The translations under genes were made by a program, and so were the position numbers. Under the pieces are notes generated by a model. The model was not told the DNA's origin. It worked only from the letters and a program-made list of their open reading frames with translations, and did not search any database. Shown piece after piece: positions 4,242 to 5,325 of a DNA stretch of 5,325 bases. How positions within the stretch are numbered: the first letter of the stretch is position 1; each line of letters begins with the position of its first letter. The DNA lies in contig JAUVNM010000149.1 in assembly GCA_030599705.1 (NCBI GenBank), positions 1-5,325 on the forward strand. Direction: 5' to 3'. Origin of the DNA: Gammaproteobacteria bacterium (GTDB lineage: Bacteria > Pseudomonadota > Gammaproteobacteria > UBA9214).

Positions 4242-5325
4242 ATGAACAACCGGTTCCGGTATTTCTTTATCTTGCTAGTGTTTGTAGCCGGTTCATCCGC
4301 ATTTGGCGAACAGGTAACCACGGAATCCGGTAACCCCGTTACGACCGGTGACCCGCTGATACCGGTGGCAGAACTGAAGCTGAGGCTCAAACCACTGACG
4401 CAGGCCGAAGTCGGTATCGAGGTGGCTGGCTGGCTGAAACTCCTGCAGGCAAAGGTCCAGGAGATCAGCGCCGCGGAGATCGCGGTGCAGTACAGGAAAG
4501 CAGAGCTCGACAAGGCCGACGAATTGCAGCAGGCACTCGATGCCGTCGATAAGGCAAGGCAGGCTGCCAGCGAACAGCCTGATGACGAGGAGGCTGCCGC
4601 TACACTGAAACAGGCAGAACAGACCGTAGAGGAGACCAAAAACGCAGCCGGGGAGATGCTCAGAAAGGCTGCAGAGGACAAGGATGCCGCACAGATCACC
4701 GCGGCCGCGGAAAAAGAGATCGAGCAGCAGGAAAAGACAGCGGCGGAAACGGCCTCCGGCGATGCCGACGCAGGAACATCAGCGGCAGACATCCGTGTGG
4801 AAGATACAAACGCAGATGATGTCGACAAGGAGAGCGCCGGGTTAGAGACCAGGGTGCAGGAGGCCGCCGATGCCAGGGCTGAATCAAGAAAGAATTTGCT
4901 AAAGTACCTGACCGGACTGAGGGAACAGCAGACCGCCCTGGCTGACCGGACCAACCTGGCAATTGATGACTACGAGCGCAAGGGCGGGAAAGCCGAGGAG
5001 GTTGATGAATTCCGCAAGTATGTAGGCGCAGTATCAGCCATCGAGATCGATGTATCCGATGCCAGTGCGACCTGGACCATGGTCACCGGCTGGCTGATGT
5101 CGGAAGAAGGCGGGTTGCGCCTGTTGAAGAACATCAGCGTATTTATCCTGATCATGCTGGTTGCCATGTTTCTTTCGCGCCTGGTCTCCAGGGCACTGAA
5201 GAAGGTCATGGCACGTTCCCGGCAAACATCCAGACTGCTGGGTGATTTTCTTGTGGTCACGGTGCGCCGGCTGGTAATCGGCATCGGTATTCTGATCGGT
5301 CTGGCCGCGATGGAAATCAACGTCG
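4242..5325 (+). CDS. MscS-family mechanosensitive channel, 5' part (3' end outside window)
   Basis: The ATG at 4242 has AAGGAG (4231-4236) 5 nt upstream. The frame is open to the window end (361 complete codons). A signal peptide covers residues 1 to about 22 (MNNRFRYFFILLVFVAGSSAFG). LRLKPLTQAEVGIEVAGWL (48-65) recalls, from memory, the N-terminus of long MscS-type proteins. Residues about 66-240 are rich in Ala, Glu, Lys, Gln and Asp and look like a periplasmic coiled coil, broken by a Gly/Asp-rich linker (about 170-200). Two hydrophobic helices follow, at about 295-316 (LKNISVFILIMLVAMFLSRL) and about 334-358 (GDFLVVTVRRLVIGIGILIG), matching the first membrane segments of the MscS core. 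The pore helix and cytoplasmic beta domain would lie beyond the edge, so the assignment rests on the partial core. Such channels release solutes on hypo-osmotic shock. Co-transcription with the DUF748 gene is likely. Confidence 0.82.
   Translation, partial: MNNRFRYFFILLVFVAGSSAFGEQVTTESGNPVTTGDPLIPVAELKLRLKPLTQAEVGIEVAGWLKLLQAKVQEISAAEIAVQYRKAELDKADELQQALDAVDKARQAASEQPDDEEAAATLKQAEQTVEETKNAAGEMLRKAAEDKDAAQITAAAEKEIEQQEKTAAETASGDADAGTSAADIRVEDTNADDVDKESAGLETRVQEAADARAESRKNLLKYLTGLREQQTALADRTNLAIDDYERKGGKAEEVDEFRKYVGAVSAIEIDVSDASATWTMVTGWLMSEEGGLRLLKNISVFILIMLVAMFLSRLVSRALKKVMARSRQTSRLLGDFLVVTVRRLVIGIGILIGLAAMEINV

Noticed and set aside
4238..4954. Ser/Ala/Cys-rich minus-strand open frame of 238 codons
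   Set aside because: It is the antisense of the Ala/Glu/Lys-rich MscS coiled-coil region. The plus-strand gene has a ribosome site, a signal peptide and channel helices.
1..5325. CRISPR array, insertion sequence, prophage or toxin-antitoxin system
   Set aside because: No regularly spaced repeats, transposase or integrase motifs, terminal repeats, or overlapping toxin-antitoxin-like gene pair were seen.

Overview
The window looks like a chromosomal segment of a moderately GC-rich gammaproteobacterium. The clues are a SPOR-domain gene followed directly by tRNA-Thr(UGU), and envelope proteins of the DUF748/AsmA-like and MscS types. In many gammaproteobacteria a SPOR-domain gene follows birA-coaX and precedes a tRNA cluster that starts with tRNA-Thr(UGU) and continues into tufB. 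No genus or species can be named from this sequence alone.

Layout. (1) 2-568: 3' part of a SPOR-domain protein gene, open at the left edge. (2) 570-598: a good sigma70-type promoter. (3) 618-693: tRNA-Thr(UGU) with encoded CCA. (4) 746-934, minus strand: a 62-residue protein rich in Arg-Arg motifs, with a strong Shine-Dalgarno sequence, convergent with the tRNA. (5) 935-1256: no gene; it holds an operator-like inverted repeat (968-984), a weak promoter and a 12-bp hairpin (1194-1220). (6) 1257-1445: a candidate GTG-start gene for a 62-residue exported or membrane peptide. (7) 1470-1524: a 7-bp inverted repeat and then a strong rho-independent terminator. (8) 1629-4172: an 847-residue DUF748/AsmA-like inner-membrane-anchored periplasmic protein with a degenerate OmpA-like C-terminus. 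(9) 4242-5325: the 5' part of an MscS-family channel gene with a long periplasmic coiled-coil N-terminus, cut by the right edge.

The DUF748 and MscS genes face the same way, are 69 bp apart and have no terminator between them, so they may form an envelope-related operon. The left part is a cell-envelope/translation neighbourhood. The usual tRNA-Tyr-Gly-Thr-tufB continuation is missing after tRNA-Thr, so gene order breaks exactly at the tRNA 3' end.

No CRISPR array, transposase, integrase or phage gene is visible. The least explained parts are the two small genes and the structured 935-1525 interval. I do not see convincing evidence of a new multi-gene system.
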